From a bacterium (lineage in GTDB: Bacteria > UBP7 > UBA6624), in the NCBI GenBank assembly GCA_002716355.1, contig PBAU01000005.1, forward strand, positions 20,425 to 84,424: DNA of 64,000 bases, read 5' to 3'. Shown here piece after piece: positions 1-9,486 of the stretch. Position numbers and translations under genes: made by a program. Within the stretch, counting starts at the first letter, position 1. Every line of letters begins with the position of its first letter. Under the pieces are notes generated by a model, which was not told the DNA's origin, searched no databases, and was given only the letters and a program-made list of their open reading frames with translations.

Positions 1-215
1 ATCCATAAACCTCTTCCTGTTATCAAGGTTATTGTGCCTATAGGGTAATCTTCAGGTTTTCCAACTTTAAACTTCTGTGGGGGTTCATAAATTGCATATG
101 GGAATAAAAACCTCAAAAAAGAAACCAAAGCACCTCCTACATAAAGGGCAATTGAAGAATAGGCTATAACTAAAAGACCTATAAAGCCTCTTCGACTTGT
201 TTCTTTATCCTGCAT
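1..215 (-). CDS. Rieske iron-sulfur subunit of a cytochrome bc-type complex, N-terminal part (cut by window edge)
   Basis: Translating the minus strand from the ATG at 215 gives an open frame to the edge of the window (about 71 residues). It begins MQDKETSRRGFIGLL, a twin-arginine-like start with SRRGF, followed by one hydrophobic segment (about residues 10-33) and then FLFPYAIYEPPQKFKVGKPE and an IGTITL stretch. This is the typical N-terminus of QcrA/PetC-type Rieske subunits of menaquinol-cytochrome c reductases. The 2Fe-2S ligands would lie beyond the edge. It is transcribed divergently from the quinone methyltransferase gene, with 44 bp between the two starts, which agrees with a respiratory role. 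The family call rests on the anchor and linker only, so it is good but not certain. Confidence 0.75.
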   Translation of the reverse strand, partial: MQDKETSRRGFIGLLVIAYSSIALYVGGALVSFLRFLFPYAIYEPPQKFKVGKPEDYPIGTITLITGRGLW

Positions 216-259
216 GGTAATGTTTAGTAAATTCTAATATTTTTAATAAGATAACGAAC

Positions 260-961
260 GTGAAAAGTAACCATTCGATAGAAATGTTTGAAGAATTAGC
301 TCCAAAGTATGACTTTATGAACAGCGTAATTACATTTGGGCTCTATAAAAAATGGCAAAAAAAACTTGTAGAACAAATAAATCCAAAAGAAGGTGAGAGA
401 ATACTTGATACAGCAACTGGAACAGGAGACATAGCCATTCTTCTCTCTAGAAAAAAAGCTGATATTTTTGCTAGCGATCTATCTTTAAATATGTTGAAAA
501 TTGCAAAAAAAAGATCTATTGACGAAAAAGATAGTATCAAATTTTTTATAGATGATGCATCAACTCCAAAAATAAACAATCTCGACGCCATAACTATTAG
601 TTTTGGGATCAGAAACATACCCAACATAAAAAAAACTATTCAAAACCATGTCGAATGTTTAAAGCCGGGTGGAAGATGGGGCTGCCTGGAAACTGCAGAA
701 CCGGAAAACCCACTATTAAGAATGTTTTTTAATCTATGGATGATGATAATGCCTATTTTTGCAAAATTTTTTAAAGCTCCAAAAAGTGCTTATGCTTATC
801 TTAGAGATTCTGTAAAAACCTTTCCAAGATTAGAAATGATGAAAAAAACAATGGAAAAATCCGGCCTTAAAGTAATTTATGCAAAAGAGCTTTTTCCCAT
901 GGGGGCAATATTGCTCATAGGTGAAAAATCAGAGATTTCAAAAAGACAAAAGCTCAATTGA
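260..961 (+). CDS. ubiE: Demethylmenaquinone/ubiquinone C-methyltransferase (UbiE/MenG family)
   Basis: A 233-aa class I SAM-dependent methyltransferase of usual UbiE length, performing the C-methylation step of menaquinone (or ubiquinone) synthesis in the cytoplasm. Visible hallmarks are MFEELAPKYDFMNS near the N-terminus, the SAM-binding motif I ILDTATGTGDIA (about residues 49-60), acidic SDLS at the end of strand 2, and the UbiE signature ISFGIRNIPN (about residues 113-122). Start is GTG at 260. The divergent neighbour encodes a quinol-oxidising Rieske protein. Its 3' end overlaps the end of the convergent lptD-like gene by 24 nt, so the two transcripts can form antisense tails. The sequence does not decide between menaquinone and ubiquinone. 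Confidence 0.92.
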   Translation: MKSNHSIEMFEELAPKYDFMNSVITFGLYKKWQKKLVEQINPKEGERILDTATGTGDIAILLSRKKADIFASDLSLNMLKIAKKRSIDEKDSIKFFIDDASTPKINNLDAITISFGIRNIPNIKKTIQNHVECLKPGGRWGCLETAEPENPLLRMFFNLWMMIMPIFAKFFKAPKSAYAYLRDSVKTFPRLEMMKKTMEKSGLKVIYAKELFPMGAILLIGEKSEISKRQKLN

Positions 962-2290
962 AAAAGATGTTAATTTCTGTTTGGTATCGAAAATCAAACT
1001 CAACCCTAAGCCATTAAAAGACCTTATTAGGGTTATCTGATTGGTTATAAATGTTTCATCATTAATATCCCATTCAGAATTCGTCCTAAAAGCCCAATTT
1101 TCTGAAAAACTAAAAATGGAGCTCAAAACAGGTCCACTCCAAGAATATTCTTGTCTAGACGGTATTGGATGCAAGCCGCTAACATCCCTACTCCCAAAAC
1201 CCAAAACAATTGAACCTTTTGGGAAATCAAATGGAAAAGAGATACTTCCGTGAAGCGACTCATAAGCAGATTGATTGTTTTTAAATCGTGAAAAACCTGA
1301 CCTCAAAACGAAATTTTCAAATGTTTTTTTGTATGTTGCAGCACTTCCAGTAGCATGAAAAAGATTTCCATCATTCAAAGAAAACCTACCTGCGCTGAAT
1401 TTAACATTAATCTCTTCGTCTTTCTTCTTGAAAGATCTGTTGAAACTATAGGATGGCGATGAAGAAACCCAATAACCCTTTCCATCTTTGCCAACCTCAA
1501 AAACAGAACCCAAACCCAAAGAAAAATAAGAATCTTTTTGTAATGGCAATTTTCCATCAAAGAACAATTCACTCTTGCCAGATTCTGATAAGCTTAAATA
1601 ACCAGACAAAAACCCTCCAAAAACTCCAAAATCTTGTAATTTGAAACCCAGCATGCTGCCTTCATCTGGGTGATTTTGAATAACTGGAGCAAAACTCAAT
1701 ATGTTTCCAAAATCTTCATTTGATCGAAATTCTCTCTGTAGGGAATCTAAGGAGAAAACCTTTTTGGAAAGCACATAAAAATCAACATTTTCAAAATTCA
1801 ATCTGTATAAATCATTAGTGATTTTTTGCAAAGTACATGTTTTGGACCTAATCAACAATCCTGATTTTGTTACAGGTTGCCAATTTCCAAAATTAATATT
1901 TTTAAAACTCCACAATCCATCACTGTAAATAAAATCATCACCAGAAAAATTCCAAACAGAAGAAAATTTTTCTTCCGACTTTATCTTTAATGTAAATTTA
2001 TTTGATGTTAATTTTTTAATCATCTCTGTCTGGTCATCAAATTCACCATATATTCCATCAAGAATAAAAACAAGGTTTCCGGATTTTGCCTCAATCAGGG
2101 ATTCTGAATAAAAAGATGCGGATTCTTTGTCAAAGGTGATTGACTCTGATGAAAACAAAAAATCCTCTGATTCAAACTCAACATCCCCTCTTGCTTCTAT
2201 TGAGCCATCAGGAAAATAAATAAGCTCTTCGGAAGAAAATGCAGGAAAAATCAAAAAAAGAAAACTTTGTAAAAAAAATAAAAAATTCAC
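938..2290 (-). CDS. LptD/OstA-like outer-membrane LPS assembly protein, short form
   Basis: 450 aa with an N-terminal signal peptide (MNFLFFLQSFLFLIFPAFSS). Residues about 22-120 read as OstA/LptA-like beta-jellyroll repeats (GSIEARGDVEFES, ESITFDKESASFYS). The rest is alternating polar and aromatic beta strands ending in LLSF, like an outer-membrane barrel with a C-terminal phenylalanine. This order, OstA domain then barrel, is that of LptD, which inserts lipopolysaccharide into the outer leaflet. It is much shorter than the roughly 780-aa E. coli protein and has no Cys pairs for the usual interdomain disulfides. The GTG start overlaps the folD stop (GTGA), so translation is probably coupled. 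Other barrel proteins with an OstA domain are possible. Confidence 0.6.
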   Translation of the reverse strand: MNFLFFLQSFLFLIFPAFSSEELIYFPDGSIEARGDVEFESEDFLFSSESITFDKESASFYSESLIEAKSGNLVFILDGIYGEFDDQTEMIKKLTSNKFTLKIKSEEKFSSVWNFSGDDFIYSDGLWSFKNINFGNWQPVTKSGLLIRSKTCTLQKITNDLYRLNFENVDFYVLSKKVFSLDSLQREFRSNEDFGNILSFAPVIQNHPDEGSMLGFKLQDFGVFGGFLSGYLSLSESGKSELFFDGKLPLQKDSYFSLGLGSVFEVGKDGKGYWVSSSPSYSFNRSFKKKDEEINVKFSAGRFSLNDGNLFHATGSAATYKKTFENFVLRSGFSRFKNNQSAYESLHGSISFPFDFPKGSIVLGFGSRDVSGLHPIPSRQEYSWSGPVLSSIFSFSENWAFRTNSEWDINDETFITNQITLIRSFNGLGLSLIFDTKQKLTSFSIELLSF

Positions 2291-3114
2291 TTTTTAAAAG
2301 ATGCTAAAATAGACACATTTTCCAAAAGCATGGCCACAGTCATTGGCCCAACACCTCCTGGAACTGGAGTTATCGCTTCAGCAAAATGGCAAGCTTTTTC
2401 ATATTCAACATCTCCACATAGACCATTTTCAGTTCTTGTGATCCCAACATCAAGAACATAAGCGCCTTTTTTAATCCAATTTCCTTTTATCAAATTTGGA
2501 ATTCCTGTTGCCGCAATAACAACATCAGATTTTTTTATCTTGCCTTCAAGGTTCCTGGTTCTGCTATGAGCAAGAGTTACAGTGGCATTAGCATGAGTTA
2601 ACAAAATTGCCATAGGGAATCCAACAAGAATACTCCTGCCTATAACTATTGCATTTTTGCCATTAAGATCACATCCAACTTCTCTCAAGAGCCTCATGCA
2701 GCCTTTTGGGGTGCAGGATGCAATCCTGTTCTCGCCTCTAACCAACTCACCAAGACTAGCTGGGGTCAAACCATCAACATCCTTATGTGATGGGATTTTT
2801 CTAATCAATTCATCAGAATCCAAATGAGAAGGAAGTGGTAATTGAACCAGAATGCCATCAACTAACGGATCATCCCCCCATAACTCAACGATTTGATTAA
2901 TCTCTTCTTGAGTTACGCCAGAAGAAACCTTCTTGACTAATGAGCTGATTCCAACTTCAGCAGCAGCTTTCTCTTTTGCATTTACATAAATTGAACTAGC
3001 AGGATCGTCACCAACGAGTAAAACAGCTAAAGTGACTTTCCTATCGATTAAAGACACTCTTTCTTTGACCTCTTTCCTAACGAGTGAGGAAATGCTTTTT
3101 CCATCAATTATCAT
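2287..3114 (-). CDS. folD: Bifunctional methylenetetrahydrofolate dehydrogenase/cyclohydrolase FolD
   Basis: About 275 aa, the usual FolD length. It interconverts 5,10-methylene-THF, methenyl-THF and 10-formyl-THF in the cytoplasm. Signatures seen are the catalytic Tyr-Lys region SSIYVNAKEKAAAEVGI, the GILVQLPLP motif, KDVDGLTP, the Rossmann motif VIGRSILVGFP and the C-terminal PVPGGVGPMTVAML. An upstream in-frame GTC-free extension gives MVEM, but the ATG at 3114 overlaps the yqeG stop as ATGA and begins MIIDGKSIS, so I prefer that start. It is the third gene of a coupled mltG-yqeG-folD-lptD-like operon. Confidence 0.95.
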   Translation of the reverse strand: MIIDGKSISSLVRKEVKERVSLIDRKVTLAVLLVGDDPASSIYVNAKEKAAAEVGISSLVKKVSSGVTQEEINQIVELWGDDPLVDGILVQLPLPSHLDSDELIRKIPSHKDVDGLTPASLGELVRGENRIASCTPKGCMRLLREVGCDLNGKNAIVIGRSILVGFPMAILLTHANATVTLAHSRTRNLEGKIKKSDVVIAATGIPNLIKGNWIKKGAYVLDVGITRTENGLCGDVEYEKACHFAEAITPVPGGVGPMTVAMLLENVSILASFKK

Positions 3115-3590
3115 TTCGACCATAGATTGTAAATTATTTTTTCCAACCTTCTAGAAATTAATCTAGTCACGATGAAGTCTTTATTGGTTATCGGTTTCAC
3201 CAAAACAGAATCTATATTTGCAAAAATTGCGGCAAGGTGATCGGTAAAAATCTGATCGCCTATCATTACAACCTCACTTTTTTTGTATCCATTTTTCTTA
3301 ATCCATTTTTTAATAGCAAGTGGAAAAGGTTTATAGGCGACAAAAACATCCATGCCGAACTTTTCAGATAAAATTTTTGCTCTTTTTTTTGAAGTGTTTG
3401 ATGCAAGAGCAACCTTCTTTCCGCTATTAACCAAACTTTCAATCCAGTATTTTTTTTCTTTAGTCAATTTTCTTTCATGATGTTTTGTTAAAGTGTTGTC
3501 GACATCTATCAAAACAGCTTTATACTTTTTCAACTGTTTTAACTTTATGCTTTCAACATTTTCTGAAAAAAATACTGGTTTTGAAATCAT
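3111..3590 (-). CDS. YqeG-like HAD-superfamily IIIA phosphatase
   Basis: 159 aa with the HAD motifs in order: motif I IDVDNT (residues about 27-32, nucleophile Asp first), motif II VALASNTS with the Ser/Thr, then a Lys-containing segment AYKPFPLAIKKW and motif III MIGDQIFTDHLAA. That arrangement is characteristic of the YqeG family, thought to act on small phosphorylated substrates; the physiological substrate is not known from the sequence. It overlaps the mltG stop (ATGA) and the folD start, so it is translated as part of that operon. Phosphatidylglycerophosphatase-type HAD proteins share the fold and are an alternative. Confidence 0.8.
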   Translation of the reverse strand: MISKPVFFSENVESIKLKQLKKYKAVLIDVDNTLTKHHERKLTKEKKYWIESLVNSGKKVALASNTSKKRAKILSEKFGMDVFVAYKPFPLAIKKWIKKNGYKKSEVVMIGDQIFTDHLAAIFANIDSVLVKPITNKDFIVTRLISRRLEKIIYNLWSK

Positions 3591-4606
3591 TCTGAATAAG
3601 TTCCCCTTAGTAATTTTATATAACCTAGATGCTCATCATAAGTTTCAGAAAAATAATGATGCAATCCGTCTCGCTCAAGAACATAAAAATGGTAATTGTG
3701 ACTTGAAGGGTTCATTGCTGCATTAAGAGCTGCCAAGCCAGGAGCAGATATTGGGCCAGGAGGCAAGCCGGAATTTGTATAAGTGTTGTAATCGCAATCT
3801 ATTTCTAAATCCTTATAAAACAACCTATCGGGTCTTTCAGCCATCAAAAAATTGGAATCTAGAGAAAGCTCAAAACAAAAAATGACCGTTGCGTCCATCT
3901 CAAATTTCATGTTTTTATTAATTCGATTCTGGATAACGCCAGAAACAATTTCTTTTTCACTGTCAATTTTAGTTTCTGACTCAATTATTGAAGCTATAGT
4001 GAAAACTCGATTCATTTCATCAGCAGTTATACCTTTACTTTCAGCAATGGCGACTGAATAAGAAAAAATAGGATTGATAATATTCAAAAATCTTTTTTGG
4101 TAGACTTCAAATAAATTTAAACTAGGTTCAACTGCAGAAAAGCCATCCATCATATCAAGCTTATAAGTATTTCCTAAAAGATAACCGGAATTAAAATCGT
4201 AAAAATCTTTTTCTTTGCAAAAATGATGATTCTCAAAAATCAAATCACATAAATCCTTATACGAAGAAACAAGAGATTTACCTTCATAAATCATAACTTC
4301 CTTATGGTAGGGCCTATAGACTTCCAGCTTTTTAGCGATATCCCAAGCCCATTCATTTCCATCTAACAAAAGTGGTCCAGCATGAACCCTCTTGTCACCA
4401 TTGTTGAAAAACCAAATCAACTTAATTGAAATTGGATCCCTAATAACATTCTGATCTTGAAGGTTTTCTAAAATTAAATTTGGCGTAAATGAAATTTGAT
4501 CATTAGCTGGTTTCCAGATAACATAATTTCCAGAAGCACCAGTTGGCCCAAACAGAAGGAAAAACAATAATCCAAAAAGGCAGATTGCATAATATAAATT
4601 TTTCAA
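3587..4606 (-). CDS. mltG: Endolytic peptidoglycan transglycosylase MltG (YceG-like)
   Basis: 339 aa with a single N-terminal membrane anchor (residues about 5-25), then a LysM-like region and the YceG catalytic domain. Hallmarks: ASIIESETK holding the predicted catalytic glutamate, EMDATVIF in place of the usual QSDPTVxY, YNTYTNSGLPPGPISAPG and the C-terminal HHYFSETYDEH. MltG cleaves nascent glycan strands in the periplasm and sets their length. The start ATG at 4606 lies 95 bp from the divergent lipoprotein gene. It heads the operon with yqeG, folD and the lptD-like gene. Confidence 0.88.
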   Translation of the reverse strand: MKNLYYAICLFGLLFFLLFGPTGASGNYVIWKPANDQISFTPNLILENLQDQNVIRDPISIKLIWFFNNGDKRVHAGPLLLDGNEWAWDIAKKLEVYRPYHKEVMIYEGKSLVSSYKDLCDLIFENHHFCKEKDFYDFNSGYLLGNTYKLDMMDGFSAVEPSLNLFEVYQKRFLNIINPIFSYSVAIAESKGITADEMNRVFTIASIIESETKIDSEKEIVSGVIQNRINKNMKFEMDATVIFCFELSLDSNFLMAERPDRLFYKDLEIDCDYNTYTNSGLPPGPISAPGLAALNAAMNPSSHNYHFYVLERDGLHHYFSETYDEHLGYIKLLRGTYSE

Positions 4607-4701
4607 AAATACTTAAACAAAATTATAAATCTTCAGCCTCTGAAAAAAAGCAATAAAAAAGAAACCGCAACAAATGGAGAAAGAATTACAATTAGAAAAC
4701 A

Positions 4702-6684
4702 ATGAAAACAAAAAAGATCTTATTGTTATTGCTTGTTTTATTTTTTTCATCATGCACAAATATTTTTGTAGAAGAAGAGAACCCTTTGGAGAAAATGCAG
4801 GTCACAATGGATGCTATGCAGGAACAAAGAGATGCAATACCGGTATTTGGATTTTATGGGTTTTCACCAGTAGAAGTTAAAGAGAGTGATTTATGGATTG
4901 GTGATATTGCAACATTTGGACTTCAATGGAGAATACAGCCAAAAGAGCTCCAATGGGGTTTTGCAAGCCCTCATTGGCTTGGAACAAGCATCGGAACTCA
5001 TGCAAGACTCCTTAAAGGATTACCCGAACTGCAAGAAGTTCGAATAATGAATGAAATTTTGGATATAGATAGGTTTTATCTTGGAGAATATACTGTTGAA
5101 AACAACAAGGTTCTATTGACAATATACATATTTGAAGATGACCAGAAGAAAAAAATCATTGAGGAGTCTTCTGCGATTGAGGATATGTATCAGCTCATAT
5201 CAACAACAACAGAAAAATTAGTAAGAGACCTTGGTGTAGAAGGCGAAATTGAATGGACTGAAAATCAAATCCCACAAAACAAAGATGCGATGGAAGAGTT
5301 TGCATGGGCGAATAGATATCTAGATAACAAATGGTATGGATATGGCCTTGTTCATTTAAAAAACTTGATCGAATTGGAACCGACTTTTTTGCCTGCTTAC
5401 AGAAGCCTTTTGTCGATATATAGAAATCAGGATAATCTTGATGCTGCTGTAGAGCTTCTTTCAGATATAGAAAATGCTAATAATGACCCAATAATACAAG
5501 ACAACATAGGAAAAATATTATTCTTCAAAGGTGATTATGAAAATGCAGAAATTGCATTCAGAAACTCTTTATCAATCAACCCTCAAAATGGTGACGCAAT
5601 GTACTACCTAGGAAAAATTGCTGAAGCACAGGGGAATGAAAAACTCAGACAAACAATGATGAAAAGTTTTCTTGACATGGGTGGAACTGGAGGAGCTTTG
5701 CAGGCTGCAGCAAGGGCGTCAATTCAATTTAGTAATTCGAATGCAATCCTGACATTAAAACAAAGATGGAAAGATAGAAACCTATCCAGGCTTCCGCCTA
5801 ATTCAAATCCAAAATCAGTCAACAAAACCTTGAAACTATTACATGAAAAACCACTATACAGCGAAGGGAAAATAGGTTTTCCTACAGGTTTGGTTTCTGA
5901 CAAGAATGGTTTTTGGGTTTCTGTGCATTACAACAATTATGGAGAGGTTATCAATTTTGACTGGGATGGAAATGTGATAAACAGAATAAAAGAATCATTG
6001 TTGGAACCAAAACACATAACTATGCACAATGACCAACTTTACATTTCAGACGTTAGGAAAGATCTCATATACAAAATGGAAAATAACAAATTGATTGAAT
6101 GGTCAAAAGGCGTGAATAAGATTGAAGGATTAACATCAAGCCCAATGGGAATTTGGGCCATAGATAAAAAAAGATCTACTGCCGTCCTGCTTAACGAAGA
6201 TGGAAGCAAGGCAAAAATAGAAATAAAAAATCCAGAAACTGAAATACTGGAAGAAAAAACAAAACAGTTTGTATTAAGCAAAAAAATATCTACCCCATTT
6301 GCTCAGCCAACAGATATCGAATGGGGAAATGAAAATCTTTTATGGGTGCCTGATGATGCAATGGGTTCAATTGTTGGTTATGACGCTAATGGTGATGAAA
6401 TAAAAAAAATCGGCTTAAATGGCGTTGGCCCTGCAGAGCTCCTAGCACCACATGGAATCACATTCAATAATGGCTGGTTATTTGTTTCAGACACAGGGAA
6501 CTCTCGAATTCAAGCATGGGATGAAAACCAAACATTAAGAATAATGTATGGAAACGAACAATTTGGATCAAGACTTTTTGATAACCCTTTTGGAGTAGCG
6601 GTTTCAGAAAATCAGAATTTTATGGCTGTCACAAACCCTGGAACCAATAGAGTATTAATTTTTCAAATAGAAAACCAAAATTGA
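4702..6684 (+). CDS. Lipoprotein with TPR region and NHL-type beta-propeller
   Basis: 660 aa. The N-terminus has a lipoprotein signal with lipobox FFSSC (Cys about residue 18). Residues about 230-315 form two or three TPR-like helical repeats (IGKILFFKGDYENAEIAFRN, MYYLGKIAEAQGN). From about residue 385 to the end there are NHL/SMP-30-like propeller blades (GFPTGLVSDKNGFWVSV, PHGITFNNGWLFVSDTGNSR, NPFGVAVSENQNFMAVTNPG). It is probably anchored in the outer or inner membrane facing the periplasm, as a binding or scaffold protein; no enzymatic residues can be assigned. Its stop overlaps the mfd start (TTGA), an odd partner for a DNA repair gene. Confidence 0.7.
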   Translation: MKTKKILLLLLVLFFSSCTNIFVEEENPLEKMQVTMDAMQEQRDAIPVFGFYGFSPVEVKESDLWIGDIATFGLQWRIQPKELQWGFASPHWLGTSIGTHARLLKGLPELQEVRIMNEILDIDRFYLGEYTVENNKVLLTIYIFEDDQKKKIIEESSAIEDMYQLISTTTEKLVRDLGVEGEIEWTENQIPQNKDAMEEFAWANRYLDNKWYGYGLVHLKNLIELEPTFLPAYRSLLSIYRNQDNLDAAVELLSDIENANNDPIIQDNIGKILFFKGDYENAEIAFRNSLSINPQNGDAMYYLGKIAEAQGNEKLRQTMMKSFLDMGGTGGALQAAARASIQFSNSNAILTLKQRWKDRNLSRLPPNSNPKSVNKTLKLLHEKPLYSEGKIGFPTGLVSDKNGFWVSVHYNNYGEVINFDWDGNVINRIKESLLEPKHITMHNDQLYISDVRKDLIYKMENNKLIEWSKGVNKIEGLTSSPMGIWAIDKKRSTAVLLNEDGSKAKIEIKNPETEILEEKTKQFVLSKKISTPFAQPTDIEWGNENLLWVPDDAMGSIVGYDANGDEIKKIGLNGVGPAELLAPHGITFNNGWLFVSDTGNSRIQAWDENQTLRIMYGNEQFGSRLFDNPFGVAVSENQNFMAVTNPGTNRVLIFQIENQN

Positions 6685-9485
6685 AAATACCAAAAAAACT
6701 AGAAAGAAAATTAAAAAAAATCAATTTTCCGCAATCATTTGGTTCACCATCACCACTTCTTCTTGCAGCAATAATATTATCAAAGAAAAAAAAATCTGTA
6801 CTTGTCGTTCCTGAAAGCGATTTAAGAGTTTTTCAAAAAATATTCAAACAATCCTCCAGACCTGTAAAAGACAACTGCCTTCCTCTTAAAAATAAAGGCA
6901 TTTTGATATTAACATACAGAGAAATTGCAAAAATAAATAAAAAATCAAAAAAAGATATCCTTTGGAAAAATGGCACAAAAATTCATGAAAAACACTCAAT
7001 AAAAGAGTACCTTGATTTAATTGGATATACAAGAAAACCCTATAAGCCAGAAGCTGTTGGTGAATGGTTTATGTCCGGAGATCGACTCTATATATTTACA
7101 CCAAATGAAAATGATCTTATCGATATTGAGCTTTTTGGGGAAACTATGGATGATCCTAGGCATAGAGACATTGCAATAACTCCTTTAGTTGAAGGTGATG
7201 ACATATTGGAAGAAGATTATGCAAAATTAGGGGATTGGTGGTTGTATAGAGATGGGGAAATAGAAGGTAAAGCCAACCTTCCAAAAGATTTGAAAATCAT
7301 AAAAGTTACTGGTTTTTCTAAACCAGAAGACATGTTCAAGATAACCTATAGCGACAATATTTTTTCTAACATTAATGAAGAAGAAAAATGGAAAGAATTT
7401 CTGGCACAAAGAGATGTGGACTTGATCCAATGTGGCTGGGGAAGAGAATGGGACACCAACTTAACATCACATGAATATTGGGAAGATTTAAAAGTATGGG
7501 TTTCGCCAAAACCTTCAAATCAAGAAGTAAAAAAAAGAATATTCTCTTTAGACAATTTAAAAACTGGTGACCATCTTGTTCATAAAGATCATGGCATTTG
7601 TAAGTTTGGAGGATTGAAAACAGCAACAGTTTCAGGAAGAAAAAAAGAATTTCTGAGATTGATATTTGACGGTTCAGATGAAATACTAGTTCCAATAATG
7701 CTGCTAACTAGAATACAAAGATATATAGGTCCTCCAGTAAAAAAACTTGCTAAACTTGGTGGGAAAAAATGGAAGAAAAAAGTATATGAAACAAAAAAAG
7801 AAACCCTTCAGTTTGCAAAAGACCTATTTAAACTTTACAACACAAGGAAAAATATCAAAAGGGAATTCGTTTGGGAGAAAGATCCTGAACTTGAATCCAT
7901 CTTTTCGAAAAACTTCCCGCATAAATTAACAAGTGAGCAACTTCTTGCTCTTAATGAAATATTTCAAGACATGTCTTCGGAAAAAATAATGAACAGAATT
8001 CTTGCAGGTGATGTTGGTTATGGCAAAACGGAAGTTGCCTTAAGGGCAGCATTCAGGGTTTTAATGAATAATTTTCAAGTTGCCCTACTTGCTCCAACTA
8101 CAGTTTTGGTTCAACAACACTACAGAAGAATAAAACGAAGGTTAGAAAATTTTGATATTAAATGCTTTAATCTATCCAGAATTGCATCAACAAAAGAAAG
8201 AGATGAAGCTTACTCAGAAATAAATAATGGATCATGTTGTTTCATTGTCGGAACACATGCACTATTGAATGAAAAAATAAATTTTAAAAAACTTGGACTG
8301 TTGATAATTGACGAAGAGCAAAGATTTGGTGTAAAGCACAAAGAGAAAATAACATTAAAAAATAAAAATATAGATGTTTTAACATTATCCGCAACTCCAA
8401 TTCCGAGAACGCTATTCACATCATTAGTTGGATTAAAAGATGCAACAACGATAACCACTCCACCAAGAGGAAGATTGCCAATAGAGACAATAATAAAAAA
8501 ATGGAATGAAAATGATGCAATAAAACTTATCGAAAATGAAATTCAAAGCAACGGGAAGGTCTTCTTTCTTCACAACAAGATAAACACAATAAAAAAACGA
8601 GAATCCTGGCTCAAGGATCGATTTGAAAATGTCATCACGATTCATGGAAGACTGAATCCAAAAACAATAGAAGACCGAATGATCAATTTCACAAATAGCA
8701 AAAAATCAATACTTCTAACAACAACGATAATTCAAAATGGAGTTGATTTCGATAATGCAAACACAATCATCGTAGAGGATGCAACAAGATTGGGCCTTGC
8801 ACAGCTTCACCAACTTAGAGGCAGAATTGGTAGGAGAGATAAAAAAGGCACGGCATGCTTTTTTACACCGGTGGGTTCTCCGACTTCCAAAAAGGTAGAA
8901 GAAAGGCTTAAAAAACTTGCTCAATACAGTGATTTAGGAGCTGGATTTTCTATAGCAAAAGCTGACCTTGAGCTTCGGGGTGCTGGTGAAGTTTTAGGAA
9001 CAAATCAATCTGGACATATTTGGCAATTAGGCTTAGAGCTTTTTGCCGAAATGCTACATGAATCAGTGATTAACATAAAACAATCAGAAACAAAAAATGA
9101 TCCAGAAATTGCAATACCATTTTTTGGAATGCTGCCAGGATTTTACGAAGAGCAAGAAAAATTATCAGTTTATTCTTATATTTTTGAGGATGCAAATGAA
9201 CAAGATTTAAAAAATCTTAAAACTGAATGGTATAAAAAAAACGAAGTCACAGATTCAGTAGAAGACCTTCTGTTAAGCTCAATGATTTACAAAACAGCCA
9301 AATCCCTACCAATAAAAAAGGCATCATATAGCGATAAGTTTCTCAAAATAACGCTATTGAAAAAACCAAACAAAAAAATACCAGCAAAATGGCTGCTGGA
9401 AAACGAAAGCTTAAAAATAAAAGTTGAACCAGACGCAAGAAAAATCCTTGAAAAACTTGATAAACTTGAACAAGTAATTTCTTAA
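6681..9485 (+). CDS. mfd: Transcription-repair coupling factor Mfd, short form
   Basis: 934 aa against about 1150 in E. coli. Mfd displaces RNA polymerase stalled at lesions and recruits UvrA. Seen in order: a reduced UvrB-like N-terminal module (GYTRKPYKPEAVGEWFMSG), the RNA-polymerase-interacting domain (LKTGDHLVHKDHGICKFGG near residue 292), Walker A GDVGYGKTEVA (about residue 441), DEEQRFGVKHKEK (about 543), TLSATPIPRTL, the helicase motif VI region QLRGRIGRRDKKG (about 713), DLELRGAGEVLG and a C-terminal D7 domain. The shortening lies mainly before the RID, in the UvrB-like part. The TTG start overlaps the upstream stop. Motor residues look complete, so it should be functional. Confidence 0.93.
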   Translation: MKIPKKLERKLKKINFPQSFGSPSPLLLAAIILSKKKKSVLVVPESDLRVFQKIFKQSSRPVKDNCLPLKNKGILILTYREIAKINKKSKKDILWKNGTKIHEKHSIKEYLDLIGYTRKPYKPEAVGEWFMSGDRLYIFTPNENDLIDIELFGETMDDPRHRDIAITPLVEGDDILEEDYAKLGDWWLYRDGEIEGKANLPKDLKIIKVTGFSKPEDMFKITYSDNIFSNINEEEKWKEFLAQRDVDLIQCGWGREWDTNLTSHEYWEDLKVWVSPKPSNQEVKKRIFSLDNLKTGDHLVHKDHGICKFGGLKTATVSGRKKEFLRLIFDGSDEILVPIMLLTRIQRYIGPPVKKLAKLGGKKWKKKVYETKKETLQFAKDLFKLYNTRKNIKREFVWEKDPELESIFSKNFPHKLTSEQLLALNEIFQDMSSEKIMNRILAGDVGYGKTEVALRAAFRVLMNNFQVALLAPTTVLVQQHYRRIKRRLENFDIKCFNLSRIASTKERDEAYSEINNGSCCFIVGTHALLNEKINFKKLGLLIIDEEQRFGVKHKEKITLKNKNIDVLTLSATPIPRTLFTSLVGLKDATTITTPPRGRLPIETIIKKWNENDAIKLIENEIQSNGKVFFLHNKINTIKKRESWLKDRFENVITIHGRLNPKTIEDRMINFTNSKKSILLTTTIIQNGVDFDNANTIIVEDATRLGLAQLHQLRGRIGRRDKKGTACFFTPVGSPTSKKVEERLKKLAQYSDLGAGFSIAKADLELRGAGEVLGTNQSGHIWQLGLELFAEMLHESVINIKQSETKNDPEIAIPFFGMLPGFYEEQEKLSVYSYIFEDANEQDLKNLKTEWYKKNEVTDSVEDLLLSSMIYKTAKSLPIKKASYSDKFLKITLLKKPNKKIPAKWLLENESLKIKVEPDARKILEKLDKLEQVIS

Positions 9486-9486
9486 C

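Noticed and set aside
6681-9485. Frameshifted or truncated mfd
   Set aside because: The frame is unbroken and all motor motifs and the C-terminal domain are present; the shortness is spread through the N-terminal module.
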